A DNA stretch of 29,909 nt, from assembly GCF_001186125.1 (NCBI RefSeq), contig NW_014040194.1, positions 52,540 to 82,448 of the forward strand, written 5' to 3'. The DNA comes from Sphaeroforma arctica JP610. Lineage: Eukaryota > Opisthokonta > Ichthyosporea > Ichthyophonida. Made by a program: the position numbers and the translations under genes. Under the pieces are notes generated by a model that saw only the letters and a list, made by a program, of their open reading frames with translations, had not been told where the DNA came from and did not search any database. Shown here piece by piece: positions 1-12,800 of this stretch (position 1 is the first letter of the stretch; each line of letters opens with the position of its first letter).

Positions 1-144
<144 letters not shown>

Positions 145-201
145 TACTCAAGTAGATACTTTACTGTTCGTGTACTTAGTGTATATTATTAGGAATTCAC
201 C

Positions 202-849
202 ATGAGTAGTGCAGCTGAGCTTCCCTGCTACACGCTCGTAAGTGGGTCAGCGGACGAGGAGAACATCCCGGAAGCAGATTTACGTGTAGCCTTTGAGAAG
301 GGCACAGTAGCACAGAAGGTAGATGCACTGCAGGCATGTGTGCGTGGTATGCTCAGAGGGGAGAAGTACCCCACTATTCTCATGCAGATTATCCGGTTTA
401 TTCTGCCGATGAAGGAGCATGCCATCAAGAAGATGCTTCTACTGTACTTTGAGATTGTGCCCAAGTTGGGAACCGATGGCAAGCTTTTGCCACAGATGAT
501 CCTTGTGTGCGATGCATACCGTAAGGACTTGGTATCTCCCAATGAGTTTGTGCGGGGTTCAACCCTGCGTTTTCTGTGTAAGCTTAAGGAGAGTGAACTC
601 TTAGAGCCTCTTATGCCCAGTATTAAGTCGTGCTTAGAACACAGACACTACTATGTGAGGCGAAATGCGGTGTTGTGTATATATACGCTATACAAACAGT
701 TCGACTTCCTCATGCCCGACGCACCCGAGGTGGTGTACAATTGCCTGGTGAACGAACCGGACATGACAGTAAAGCGTAACGCATTTATGATGCTGGTATA
801 TGCAGATAAGGACAAGGCGCTGGAGTTCTTAGGCACATGTATTGATCAG
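202..849 (+). CDS. COPB1: beta-COP exon 1 (residues 1-216)
   Basis: Starts at ATG in the context caccATGa and ends ATTGATCAG before the donor GTAAGT (phase 0). It encodes the first third of the solenoid, including [36 protein letters not shown] and [12 protein letters not shown]. Translation could run on past the donor to 912, but those codons have no family similarity, so the donor is taken as the exon end. Confidence 0.95.
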
Positions 850-3800
850 GTAAGTGAAGGAAATAGTAGGATTCAAGATAAACGTGTGCTCTCGTATAAA
901 ATGTGCATGTAGACGTAATATATATGCATCTATATGTATATGCATATATATATATATAGGACATAAATACATATATACATACATTAATACATATACATAT
1001 ATATTATGTAACAAATCATATAAGCAAATCATATACAAAGGTGTATGTAGATTTTCAAATGAGTAAATTTACGCATGTATATATATATATGTGTGTGTGT
1101 GTGTATGTATGTGTTTATGTACGGATGTATGTATATATATATATATATGTGGGTGTGGGTGTGGGGGTATGGGTGATGATGTACACATACATTTATGTAT
1201 ATCTATACATCTGATTGTATTGTACTATTTCTGGATATATATATATATATATAGATGTATTGTTTATATACGCAATGATAAAAATATATTTATAAATCTG
1301 TACCAGCCGAACCTGTAGATATTTTGCAGTGCACGCACACATGTGCAACTGCATATACTTCAAATCATTTTTATTTGCAAATACATATCCATAATAGATA
1401 CAGATATACGTATTTGTACATGTTGTCATAACAATCTGTGAGTGCGTGTATGTGGATATTTCTCTGTTTGTGTTGGGTATATGTACTTGCATGTGCATGT
1501 ATATTGTTTACATATACATAATAATACCGACAAGTCTTGCACGAGTTTAAATTGTGAATAAATTGATCAACATGGTTTGTGTTTGTCCATCTATGTGTAT
1601 GTGTTCTTACATATACCTTATATACAAGTGCCTATTTTAAAAAAATATATATACATAAATCGTTCACATATACATACACTGTACTTTTACCTATATGATT
1701 GCATGTGCTTGATGATGTAGGTATATCGTTAAATATTCCTACTCCATCAAATAATTAAGATATACGTTCCTTATTGATATATGTATGCTGTTGTGCACAC
1801 ATATATACTGTGTGCCATATACATTTCTATGCATATTTAGTACACACGATAATATATGTGTACATGTCTATTCCTAAACAGGTTTGCACATGCACGCCTT
1901 TCTGCTTGTATGAATGTATATCGCATGTCAAGTGCACGTATTGTGTAGTCCAACAATACACTTAGCAACTTTTTTTTCTTTCGTTATTCTGGTTTTAGAT
2001 ATATGTCTGTTGCATATCTGCGTACTTTGATTTTTACATCGAATTACATTTGTTCGAAATTTACAGGTCGAAAATTATATGCATAACTGCTACGAGTCAT
2101 ACAAACAGAGGCAAAAAGTTGTCTAAGTAAATATTACGCATGTATACGTATTTTATTGTTCAGTGTACCTATATGTGTGTTTTAGTATATGTATGCGCAT
2201 CATTACATGTATGTATATATGTATATATACATATATATATGTGTGTGTATATATTTGTATGTATGTATATATGTATATATACATATTGTGGGGGGGGTTG
2301 GGGTTCGTTTTCATCTTCTTGTTTACGAATATAGTATAAACTCATATCTTTGTTTATACTAATTTACATCTATATACATAACCAGATCCATATTTTCATG
2401 GGTATTTGCATGTGAATGTATCATAAGTATATATATACATGTGTGTGTGTGTGTGTTTGTGAATGTATGTATTTATATGTATGTATCTATACCTCTATAT
2501 ATATAAATATATATGCTTGTATGACGTACGTTTTAATGTGTAAATATCGGCTCGGCTGATTTTCTACATCTGTGGATGATTGTCTGAAGTGTCAAATAAT
2601 TTCAACTAATTTGTCTCAAATTCGCCTAGTATTTTTCTACTGTATTTTGTCTCTATCGATACGATTGGTCTCCATTCGACACCAGCTTCGGTTAGGTTGT
2701 TCAATTAGTTGAGTTAATATACACGTTTACGTCCGCAGTCATAATCCCTACATCGACTCTCTCAATTTCATTCCTTCATACTTATTTCTGTATACACACT
2801 AATATTCCAATGTATGTGTGTTTTAATTCATACATTTCTATATAAATACTTATGCCACCCCCATACACCACACTTCACTTCATCCCAGGTCCCCAGCTTT
2901 GGCGATATTCTGCAACTGGTCGTGATTGAACTGGTCTACAAAGTGTGTCGCACCAACCCAGCGGAGAGAGCCAAGTTCATACGGTGTATATACATGCTGT
3001 TGAACTCTAGCTCGGCCGCTGTTCGGTACGAAGCCGCCGGAGTGCTTCTGACTCTATCTACAGCCCCTACTGCCGTCAAGGTAACGATCGCTGCAATGTT
3101 TGTGTGGGGCTTAGTATATGGTGTTGTTAAGGAGACTATCAGTGCGATGGTTTAGTGAGTATCGTATGTTGCGGTAGGTATATCACCCTGCCTACCACCC
3201 CCAACCACTGACATGGTAGTGATCCGTGCGGCGAGTGTTGTGCGTATAGTTATATTGTGCAATTAGTATGCTACCCTGTCTACCACCCCCACGCCACTGT
3301 CATGGTAGTGATCCGTGCGGCGAGTGTTGTGCGTATAGTTATATTGTGCAATTAGTATGCTACCCTGTCTACCACCCCCAGCCACTGTCATGGTACTGAT
3401 CCGTGCGGCGAGTGTTGTGCGTATAGTTATATTGTGCAATTAGTATGCTACTCTGTCTTCCGCCCCAGCCGCCGTTGCGATAGTGTCGTGTATGAAGGTT
3501 TATGTGCAAATTTTCATTAGATACAGCCAGTATATATAGTGTTGCATACGATTGTGTTGTGTTGTCCCTCCGACTCTGCCGAGGTCGTCAGAGTGCTGGG
3601 TCTCCTGGCTACCGCCCCAACCGCCGCCAAGTTAATAAGACCCGATACGATTGTGCGTACTAGTATGTAGTTTTGTACTCAGGTACAATATGTAGACATA
3701 CACATATATGTATGTGTATGTTTCTGGACTTCAACTCTGCCGTTGTGTGATTCGAGTCCGCAAGCTTGCTTCTATTCTGTGTATCACCTCCTCTGCCATC

Positions 3801-6800
3801 GAGCGCCGGGGGTATATATATGTGTGTGTGTGTGTGTGTGTTTCTGTATCTATACTCGTTGGAATAAGCTGTTAATGTTTTACTTAGCATTGCGTTGTAA
3901 GCTGATGCTCTTGTGTAAGGCTAGCACTTACACATCATGATGTGCAAGACCGCCGAAGTTTTCCGTGTCTTGTATTCATCCTAATATTTGTTGACCTACC
4001 GATAATGTGATAACAACTTGTTTTCGCGAATACACCAATTCTTACGTGTTGTTTATGCCGTACAATGAATTTAATTTATATGGACTACTCGCGAAAGGAT
4101 TTTCGTAGCATAAAATGAACATGTACTTGTTTGTGGAGGCAGATCTTCCGCTTAATATGGCTATAACCTGTATTTATACCTTGTGCTTATACTGGTGAAT
4201 GTTTGAATACAATACATGCACTTATACTGGTAAATATTGGAATACAATGCCTGTACTTATGCTGACAGATGTTTGAATACAATACCTGTGCTGTTCGTAA
4301 GTATTTGAATACAATGCCTGTACTTATGCTGGTCAATATTTGAATACAATGCCTGTACTTTTGCTGATACGTACTTGAATATAATACCTGTACTTATGTG
4401 CGTGAATATTTGAATACAATACCTGTACTTATGCTGATAAATATTTGAATACATTACCTGTGCTTATACTGGTACATCTTTGAATACGATCGTCTAACTA
4501 AAAAAGTGGTTCATCAGCACAATCATTTAGGCTGCTAGACTCCGTATTGTTAGTGCGATTTCGCGCTCGGTGGGAAACCAAGTGCACATGAGATCGTTCA
4601 CACACGTTCTATCTTTATGTCCAGACCTCGCATGGAACATCCACATACGTGTGTATCCACCCCCGTGTTTTACAAGGCATAAGGCTGTATGGTTATATTC
4701 GCTCACATACCACCCTCTCTCTCACCCTGATGCTCAGGCGGCTGTCTCGTGCTACATCGATCTGGTGGTCAAAGAGAGTGACAACAACGTCCGTCTGATT
4801 GTGCTGAAGAAGCTTTCGGATCTGCAAAATAACCCACACATTGAGAAGATCCTGCAGGACTTAGTCATGGATCTGCTGCGCGTTCTCAACGCCCCGGATC
4901 TGGAGGTGCGCAGACAAACGCTGGAGATAGTGATGAACCTCGTCACATCCCGTTCAGGTATAGTTTATTGTTTTGAATGACATGACCTTCGATGTAGCCC
5001 TACGCCTTCGTGTGCATAAGCGGCTACTGGTTGGTGACGTCGAGTCTTCTAGTTATAACTTGTGACGTCGAGTCTTCTAGTTATAACTTGTGACGTCGAT
5101 CCTTCTAATTATAACCTGCAGGTTTCATGTTGGGAGTTGTGCGAGCACGCGAAGTGCTGTTTGTATCTGGTTCTACCTTTGAGATGGTATTAATTCTTCA
5201 CCCCAACGCTACTCTCCTGTTATGTCTAGCAGTGGAAGTTTCAGTATAATGCGGTCAGCGACCAAGAGCACATTCACATACATCGATTCTGGTGTTTCTT
5301 GTCATTTCGATAAATTTTGCTTCTCCACTATCTCTGTTGTGTATCTGGGTACCCTCGAACCACAACTCACATCCACTTCTGTGTTCAATGACGCGTTGAT
5401 TGTAGTGGAGGAAGTGCTTCAGTTGCTGCGAAAGGAGATCACAAAGACATTCGAAGAAAACGAGACCAGTGATGCCTACAGACGCCAGCTCATCAAAGCC
5501 CTGCACAAGTGCGCCGTTAAATTCCCGGACAAGGCCGTGACTATTGTGCCGGTAAGCGGATAGAATATACGGCACTGTGTGTTTCTATGCACAGAGTTAT
5601 AGTTATTGCATGAAGAGTAAATGTTGTCATGAAAAAAAGAATACGTACAAGCTTGCATATAAGGGGAACCTTAGTGTAGCAGTGCGTACGAACTCCACTC
5701 ATCGATGATCTGCACAAGTGCGCCGTTAAATTCCCGGATAAGGCCGTGACTATTGTGCCGGCCGGTAAGCGGATAGAATATACGACACTGTGTGTTTCTA
5801 TGTACAGAGTTATAGTTATTGCATGAAGGGTAAATGTTGTCATGAAAAAAAGAATACGTACAAGCTTGCATATAAGGGGAACCTTGGTGTAGCAGTGCGT
5901 ACGAACTTCCACTCATCGATAATCTGCACAAGTGCGCCAGTAAATTCCCGGGCAATGTCAATGTCTAGCAGTTGTTCCGTTGTGTGCCTGTGATATACCG
6001 AGACTGTTTTAAGGGTATTTGTAAGGTATAAGTATATTGTTTGCTGGTCATCCATGTTGATATAGTAAACTACATATGAAAAATGTATGTGTGAAGAACC
6101 CGAGAGTGCGATGCGTATCAACAGACCTATCAAAACAATGCACAAATGCGCCATCAACTCCCTAGTGCGGCCGCGACTTCTGTACCAATGGGCACACGAG
6201 AACTGTAGTGTTCATCGGCGTTGATAATGTTTGTGTACATATAGTTATTCATGTTGGCGTATTGTTAGATGTATGTAGATACATGTGGGTGCATATGCGG
6301 AGTAAGCCGTAGTTCCCGTATTGAAATACTGATCGAAAGTTCCATAGTTCCGGGTATGAGTATGAATGAGTTTACTGCGATGACCATCTCTGGATAGTGC
6401 TATGGACCACTGTCGCTTAAGCTATGTGCGATGTATGTATGTTTGCGTGTGCGTATGTGCATGTATGTACATGTATAGTTGTATGTTCGTGCATATGTAT
6501 ATATGTATGTATATATATGTGTGTGTGTATGTATATATATATGTGTGTGTATGTATGTATAGTATATATAGTATATATTAAACAAACAACTATGTAGTAT
6601 ATATATATTATTATTATTATATATCGTATAAATATTGTATTTCTTGTTCACTTGTCGTAGATTTCATAGACTGTGATTCAGCTGCATCCAACTGCTTCGT
6701 TCTCAACGCCTTAGATCTCTTTCTATTTCATCTGTACATGTATAGTTGTATGTTCGTGCATATGTATATATATATATATGTGTGTGTGTGTGTGAATATA

Positions 6801-9800
6801 TATAAATGTATGTGTGTGTGTGTATGTATATATATATAAATGTATGTGTGTGTGTGTATGTATATATAGTATATATTAAACAAATATCTATGTAGTATAT
6901 ATAATTTTATTTTATTATTATATATCGTATAAATATTGTATTTCTTGTTCTCTTGTCGCAGATTTCATAGACTGTGATTCAGCTGCATCCAACTGCTTCG
7001 TTCGCAACGCCTTAGATCTCTTTCTATTTCATCTCACAATGTCGCCAATGATTCTCTATCACGCAACGCCGATTCCACGCACTCATCTGGCTAGCTCCAA
7101 ATTCTATTACTACTCACACGTCCACCTATCAGCATCTCAACAACAAACCGCCATTATTCCACCGTTGCGCATACAGATTCTCATGGACTTCATTGGGGAC
7201 AGCAACTCCGCCAGTGCCGCCGATGTAGTGGCCAGTGTGCGTGACTTCATCGAGTTCTTCCCTCAACTGAGAGAGAGTATCGTCGAGCGTCTGCTCGCCA
7301 CCTTTGCACACGTCAAAGCGGCTCACATTTTTCGTGCTACCATGTGGATGCTTGGAGAATACTGCCTCAGTATTGAGGAGATCGATCAAGCTCTGGTGAC
7401 GTTCCAAGAGAGTGTGGGGGCTTTGCCCATTGTGGAATCCGAGCTCAAGGCTGCGGCGGCCATTGGTGGCGAGGATGAGGATGGCGACACCCCCGATGGT
7501 GAGTATTGTCTAGTAATAAGTATGCACATATATGTGTATATTACATGCACGCTCTGATTCAATTTGCATTTGAGTACTGATCTATGTTTGTTTGTATGTA
7601 TATATATATATATGTGCGTGTGCGTGTGTTTATACATACATACATACATACATACGTATATACATATATTTATGTAAATGACCTAGAGTTGTGCACATAT
7701 GTATTGCGGCATACTTACAAATGATAAACTAACCGTAAACTCTCGTCCCCATCCTTCAGATCTGTCTGCAACCCGCAAAAACTCGCGTGAGGCTCGCGGG
7801 TCGAAGTCGCGTGTGACTGCAGACGGCACGTACGTCACACAGTCGGCATTCAGTGTCGCACCCTCTAAGGCTGAGCAGCTGATGGATACAGACATATCTC
7901 TGCGTAGCCTTATGCTCACTGGAGATTTCTTCTTGGGCACCACTCTGGCCGGGGCTTTGACCAAGCTCGCGCTGCGAAGGTACGGTATTAAAATGTGCAC
8001 ATATACACGTATGCGTCAAGGTGATGTAGTGTGTATATGTTTGTGTCCGTGCATATCCTATTCTCCTTGTGTGGCCTTAGGCGGTTTGATGACCCCGTCT
8101 TGGCACCAATATTGCAGGGGCATTGGCCAAGCTCGCACTGCGAAGGTAGTGTGTGAATATGTGCACATAAAGACCTGCATGCGTCAAGTAGATATACTGT
8201 GTATGCGCATAGCCCTCCGTAGCCTCGCGCTGTCTGGCAACATCGTCTCGGAGCCACCCTTGCCGGGGTGTTGACCAAGCTCGATTTACAGAAGCACAGT
8301 GGGGCCCAGAGTCTAAAATTAAGTGTCTGTGGGAAGTAGAAGAAATGCACACCTGTGTCTCGTATATATCGCTTTGCTCTGATGTTCTCAACCATTTAGA
8401 CCGTTCAGATCGAATACGGCAGAGGGGCGAGCCAAACGAGGTAATTTACAGTGGAATGTTGGTTCTCTCCGTCGATATACACACACAAGTATTCTGGATA
8501 GGCCTAACATGGACTGGGGCGCATCTATTTCCCGCATGTGCACACACACACCGACTAGCATCGTGCATGCGTGCACACTCTTCACTCCTCGTGATTACCT
8601 TACATGTACATACACATCACATCAACCAGCGCCATGCCCTCATACACACACTCGAATCAATCACGTGGCATCCTCTTATATGCACATTCACTAGATTCGG
8701 CGCCAGCATACTCTCCTACACCTCATGAGATCCTCACGTGTACATACACCCCAACTGATGTCAGGCATACCCGCACTCACTAAATTCGTAAACACATGCA
8801 CACCACCTCACGCTACAGGTCCACCACAGACGACAACCAGGACAGGAATAACCACTACTCTGCCCAGTGCATGCTGATCATGGCTTCCATCATGCACCTG
8901 GGCCGAAGCGGCATCCCCACGCAGCCCATTGAGCACGACACATACGAGCGCGTGTCTGTGTGTCTGCGATGTCTGGCTGAACCTTCCGAGACAACGACCG
9001 AGGTCTTCACAACCGAGTGCAGGCGCGCACTGAAAGAGCTGCTATCGAAGGTGTGTGGGGGAGGGTGTATTTAGATAGGGTAAGACCCCATGTGTATGCA
9101 TATTTGGAATAGAAATGCGTAAATCTCATTCGCATACTTTCGGGCGTGGATATTGGGTGTATGTCTTGATTCCGTGTATCTTTGTATATATCAGTGTGAA
9201 TTATGTATGCGAATGGTTGCGGAAGGGATCCACATATGTAGACACTCGTATTGCTTGTGGGTGCGCGCTCGCGTACGCTGACCAAAGGGTCGTATTTCTA
9301 ATTGCATGCGTGCACATGTTCATATACCTATCCAGGAAGACTTGGTATGTTTAATTGAATGTGGATAATTTCTGTACATACATCACTCCATACAATGTAC
9401 CTGGCATTGTCGTTACCGCAACATACGATAGCTATGCCATCTCAACGATCTTATTTTAGTGTATGTGTATGTCTCAAGTGAAAATCAATTCACATTCGCA
9501 CTCGCCCAACCACTCTCAGGTAGCGGCAGAGAAGAAGGCTGACTCTGATGACCCGGCAGACGCTAAGGTGGTTCAAGTTGATCAGTTGATCAAGTTCACC
9601 CAGCTGGGTATCAAAGAAGATGACATAGGTATGTACCAACATACAACCAGCGAGAAGTGAGATACGTATCTCTGATACAGCTAGTGGTCTTTTAGGACAT
9701 CTGTGTAGTCTCGTTAGTGATGAGGCGACAGTGGGGTGTTCGTACTGTGCACGTGTGTGCATAACAGCAAGATTCTACAAGTGTAAGTATATGCATGGTG

Positions 9801-12800
9801 CAATTTTGTGCAATACTTCACTATACGCAGAATTTTGGACTGGCCGTGCCAACAACCACACACAATCATGCACGTTTACAACCTCGCCACTTTAAATCTT
9901 CGAACCTTATGTGTTTCACTTCATACCTTTATGTAAACCCAGCTTCTTTTTTTTTGAGTGTAGCTCTACAAACGATCATGTAGTGGAGGACTACACTCGA
10001 GCTACAGGGTGAAATCGCCTGCATTCGCGACCATAAACACACGTATATATATATATGCATGTATGTATGTATGTATACACCATACCTTAGATGTTTGTGC
10101 GCTGTTTTATTTTTTGTTGCGCTGTCATCATGCTTACACCTTGCTTCGTACCTGGGCCCTTCTCGCAGGCGATGATCTAGAGCAGGATTTGACCCTGGCT
10201 ACAGGGGGTTCTGCTGTGTCTACCACTTCAGCGCTACAGAAAGTGGTACAGCTCACAGGCTTTGGCGACCCAGTGTACGCTGAGGCGTATGTAAACGTCA
10301 ACCAGTACGATATCACCCTGGACGTACTTATGGTCAATCAAACAGACGACACTCTGCAGGTGTGTGCTGTAAGACGAGCTTTATTCCAATGACTTTCTTA
10401 CACGCATTTGAATTTCTAGCTTTGAGTATATATGTGTGTGTGTATGTAGATAACATGCGTTTTGTCGGAAAAAGGGTCATATACCTGCTCGGGCTACTCT
10501 TTTCTCAATATTCCACGATGTTTGATTGTTCCAGGGTTTGGCACTGGAGCTGGCGACAATCGGTGATCTCAAGTTGATGGAAAGGCCCGTCATTACTACT
10601 TTGGGCGCAAGAGACTTTGTGAACTTGACCGCCAGCATAAAGGTCGGTGTGCGTTTCAATACGCAAGCGGTGTTGTATGTATAAGTGTAACTGTGTGTAT
10701 TGTTTGTATGCTTTTGTCCGTTGGTTTCATTGAGAAAGTGGTGTTGTATGTATAAATGTGTATATGGTATGTATCCAAGTTTGTGTTCGTGCGTTTAAGT
10801 ACGCAAGTGGTGTTTGCGCGTTTTAATACGCAAGTGGTGTTGTATGTATAAGTGTGTGTAGGGTATGTATCTCTGTGTTTACGCGTCTATGTGTCGTTGT
10901 ATGTTCATGTGTACCCTATGTGCGTGTTTGTGTATGTGATCGGACTGTGTTCGAGTATGGGTAGTACTGTCGTACGATGATGTTTAAGTGTGTTTTTCTG
11001 TTCCCCCTTATATACGTGTGCAACATCCCGACTGAAAAGTCTGTCCATAATCTCTGCGTCTGATGCTGGAAGAGAAAAAGGGACGTCGGATGAAAGTGAG
11101 GCTCTTCTCTGTTCCCTTTATCCTTTGACAAGTGTGTACTACAATTTTGGGTTCTGATATCGACGTATAGAGGTCAAATGCAGACCATCGCAGATGTGTT
11201 TGTAAGTGCGTGCCAACGAGAATTTATCGGTCAGCAAAGTGCACAATGCTACAGCAACTGGGTATGTGCTGACAACTATTTCAGCGTATGGTTTGTAATC
11301 CTGGAAACTCAGGTACAAATATAGGGTTGTGGTAAATGTTTGTCTATTCACACTCTTTGAATGTGAATAGCAATTATAATTGTATTAAATGTTGTCTGTT
11401 TTTACTCTTTGAATGTAAATAGATATCATAATCGTATCAAATGTAGTCTAGACATACTCTTAGAATGTAAATAGAAATTATAATCGTATGTATGTGTTTG
11501 TCCTACCAGACAAGTAAAGGACATGTCGTCTACAGGTACTTTACGATCAGAAAAGAAAACGAGCTTGTGTTATAACTACCTGAGCCAGGGTGCGTGCTCG
11601 ACCGAGTGTGAAAGCGCTCGTGCAAACCACGCGTGTGTTGCTGATTCGGGAACCAATATTGTTCGGGTGGACATGTGTTCTTCTCGAGTGTATCTACATC
11701 CTTTCGTACTCGCGCGAGGATTCGTGTATTTCCCATGTCCGACGATATATGTATATATATAAATATATTGTACATGCTGGTGTATGTGCAACCACCGGGT
11801 AATAGTTGAATAATGTATATGTCTTTGTTCGCTTGCCATTCCAGGTGAGCTCTACAGACACGGGACTGATCTTCGGCCACATCGTATACGATATCAGTGG
11901 CACATCAGAACACGGAGTGATTGTGCTGAATGACATTTACATTGACGTCATGGATTATATTGTACCCTCTTCGTGCACGGAGACGGTATTCAGACAAATG
12001 TGGGCCGAGTTTGAGTGGGAGAATAAGGTGCGTTCCGACTTCCAGAGATTGGAGAGCGAAATTACGACTCTATGTGTTGTGTAGATGTATATTTAGATAT
12101 TCATACATTCATACACAGAGTTTTTAGATTCGAGGGACATATGCTTTCCTCATACTATAGGAGTTTTGCTCAAATCCAAACGGTTTAATACGTTTGCTAG
12201 CTATAGAGCTGAATGTTCATGTAGATACAGTACTGGTGAGTGTATATGATGTTCATTACATATGAATTTAAAAATATTTATTATATATATATGTATGTGT
12301 GTGTGTGTGCGTATGTGTGTATATGTATATATATATATATATCTAATTCTGGAGAAAACAAACACTCCTGCGACTTGTATGGCGGTACAACGCTGCTCGT
12401 GCAGTGAATCAACCTCTTCCTCTGAATCTTGCACTCCTTGTCATCAAGCCCGCGACAATTGTTTTATCTCACGGAATATTTGTGTGACACTGGTTGATAA
12501 TTTGTACCTAATGTATCTATTATTTCATGTACTCTATCCGCTAGGTTACCGTATCAACAGACATCCAGAGCTTAGAGGACTACTCAGCACATATCTGCAA
12601 GGCTACAAACATGAAATGTCTCACCATCGAGAGTGCCAAGGGAGGCGACTGTGGCTTCTACGCCGCCAATTTATATGCCAGGTATATACACGGTATAGTC
12701 GTATTGCACACAACCGGTGCTAAAAGAGCTATAATCCATAAGCTCGGTTGAAAATAATTCATCGAGGTTTTTGGACGTCATCTTATTTGTTTCTATCAAG

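Larger units (their letters stand above)
3081..4737 (+). other. Intron 2 of beta-COP (1,657 bp), rich in exon-2-tail copies
   Basis: GT-AG, phase 0. From left to right it holds an 88-bp tandem array (3179-3480), two more decayed copies of the exon 2 tail (about 3565-3640 and 3725-3815), a TG run (3820-3842), about 300 bp without visible structure, and a 35-bp minisatellite (4183-4491). The last 240 bp before exon 3 are pyrimidine-rich near the acceptor and otherwise featureless. Confidence 0.85.
7980..8818 (+). other. Intron 6 of beta-COP (839 bp)
   Basis: GT-AG, phase 2. It contains two decayed copies of the exon 6 tail (about 8065-8150 and 8210-8295). The CA/CT-rich stretch 8520-8800 holds short degenerate repeats such as GCACATTCACTAGATTCG at about 8680 and CGCACTCACTAAATTCG at about 8770. 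No missing exon is evident, since the joined protein already has family length here. Confidence 0.85.
10643..11844 (+). other. Intron 10 of beta-COP (1,202 bp)
   Basis: GT-AG, phase 0. It contains a dispersed repeat around ACGCAAGTGGTGTTGTATGT (about 10660, 10735, 10801 and 10830) and three tandem 52-bp units (11335-11488). The remainder, including 11490-11840, shows a short TATA run (about 11745-11772) and nothing coding. Confidence 0.85.

Noticed and set aside
850-912. Continuation of the exon 1 open frame beyond the donor
   Set aside because: The codons after CAG|GTAAGT have no similarity to beta-COP, while exon 2 continues the family sequence directly at FGDILQL.
854-2334. Several open stretches rich in Y, I, C and H codons in intron 1
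   Set aside because: They are translations of TATA/TGTG microsatellites and have no protein character.
4183-4491. CRISPR-like array
   Set aside because: Units are contiguous and degenerate with no unique spacers, and the setting is a eukaryotic intron.
7980-8818. A missing small exon for the segment corresponding to human YVALVQEKKKQNSF
   Set aside because: The directly joined exons 6 and 7 already give the same residue count between the flanking conserved blocks, so no extra exon is needed.
12262-12723. 153-codon open frame over intron 11 and exon 12
   Set aside because: It reads exon 12 in a different frame from the conserved beta-COP sequence and begins in a microsatellite.
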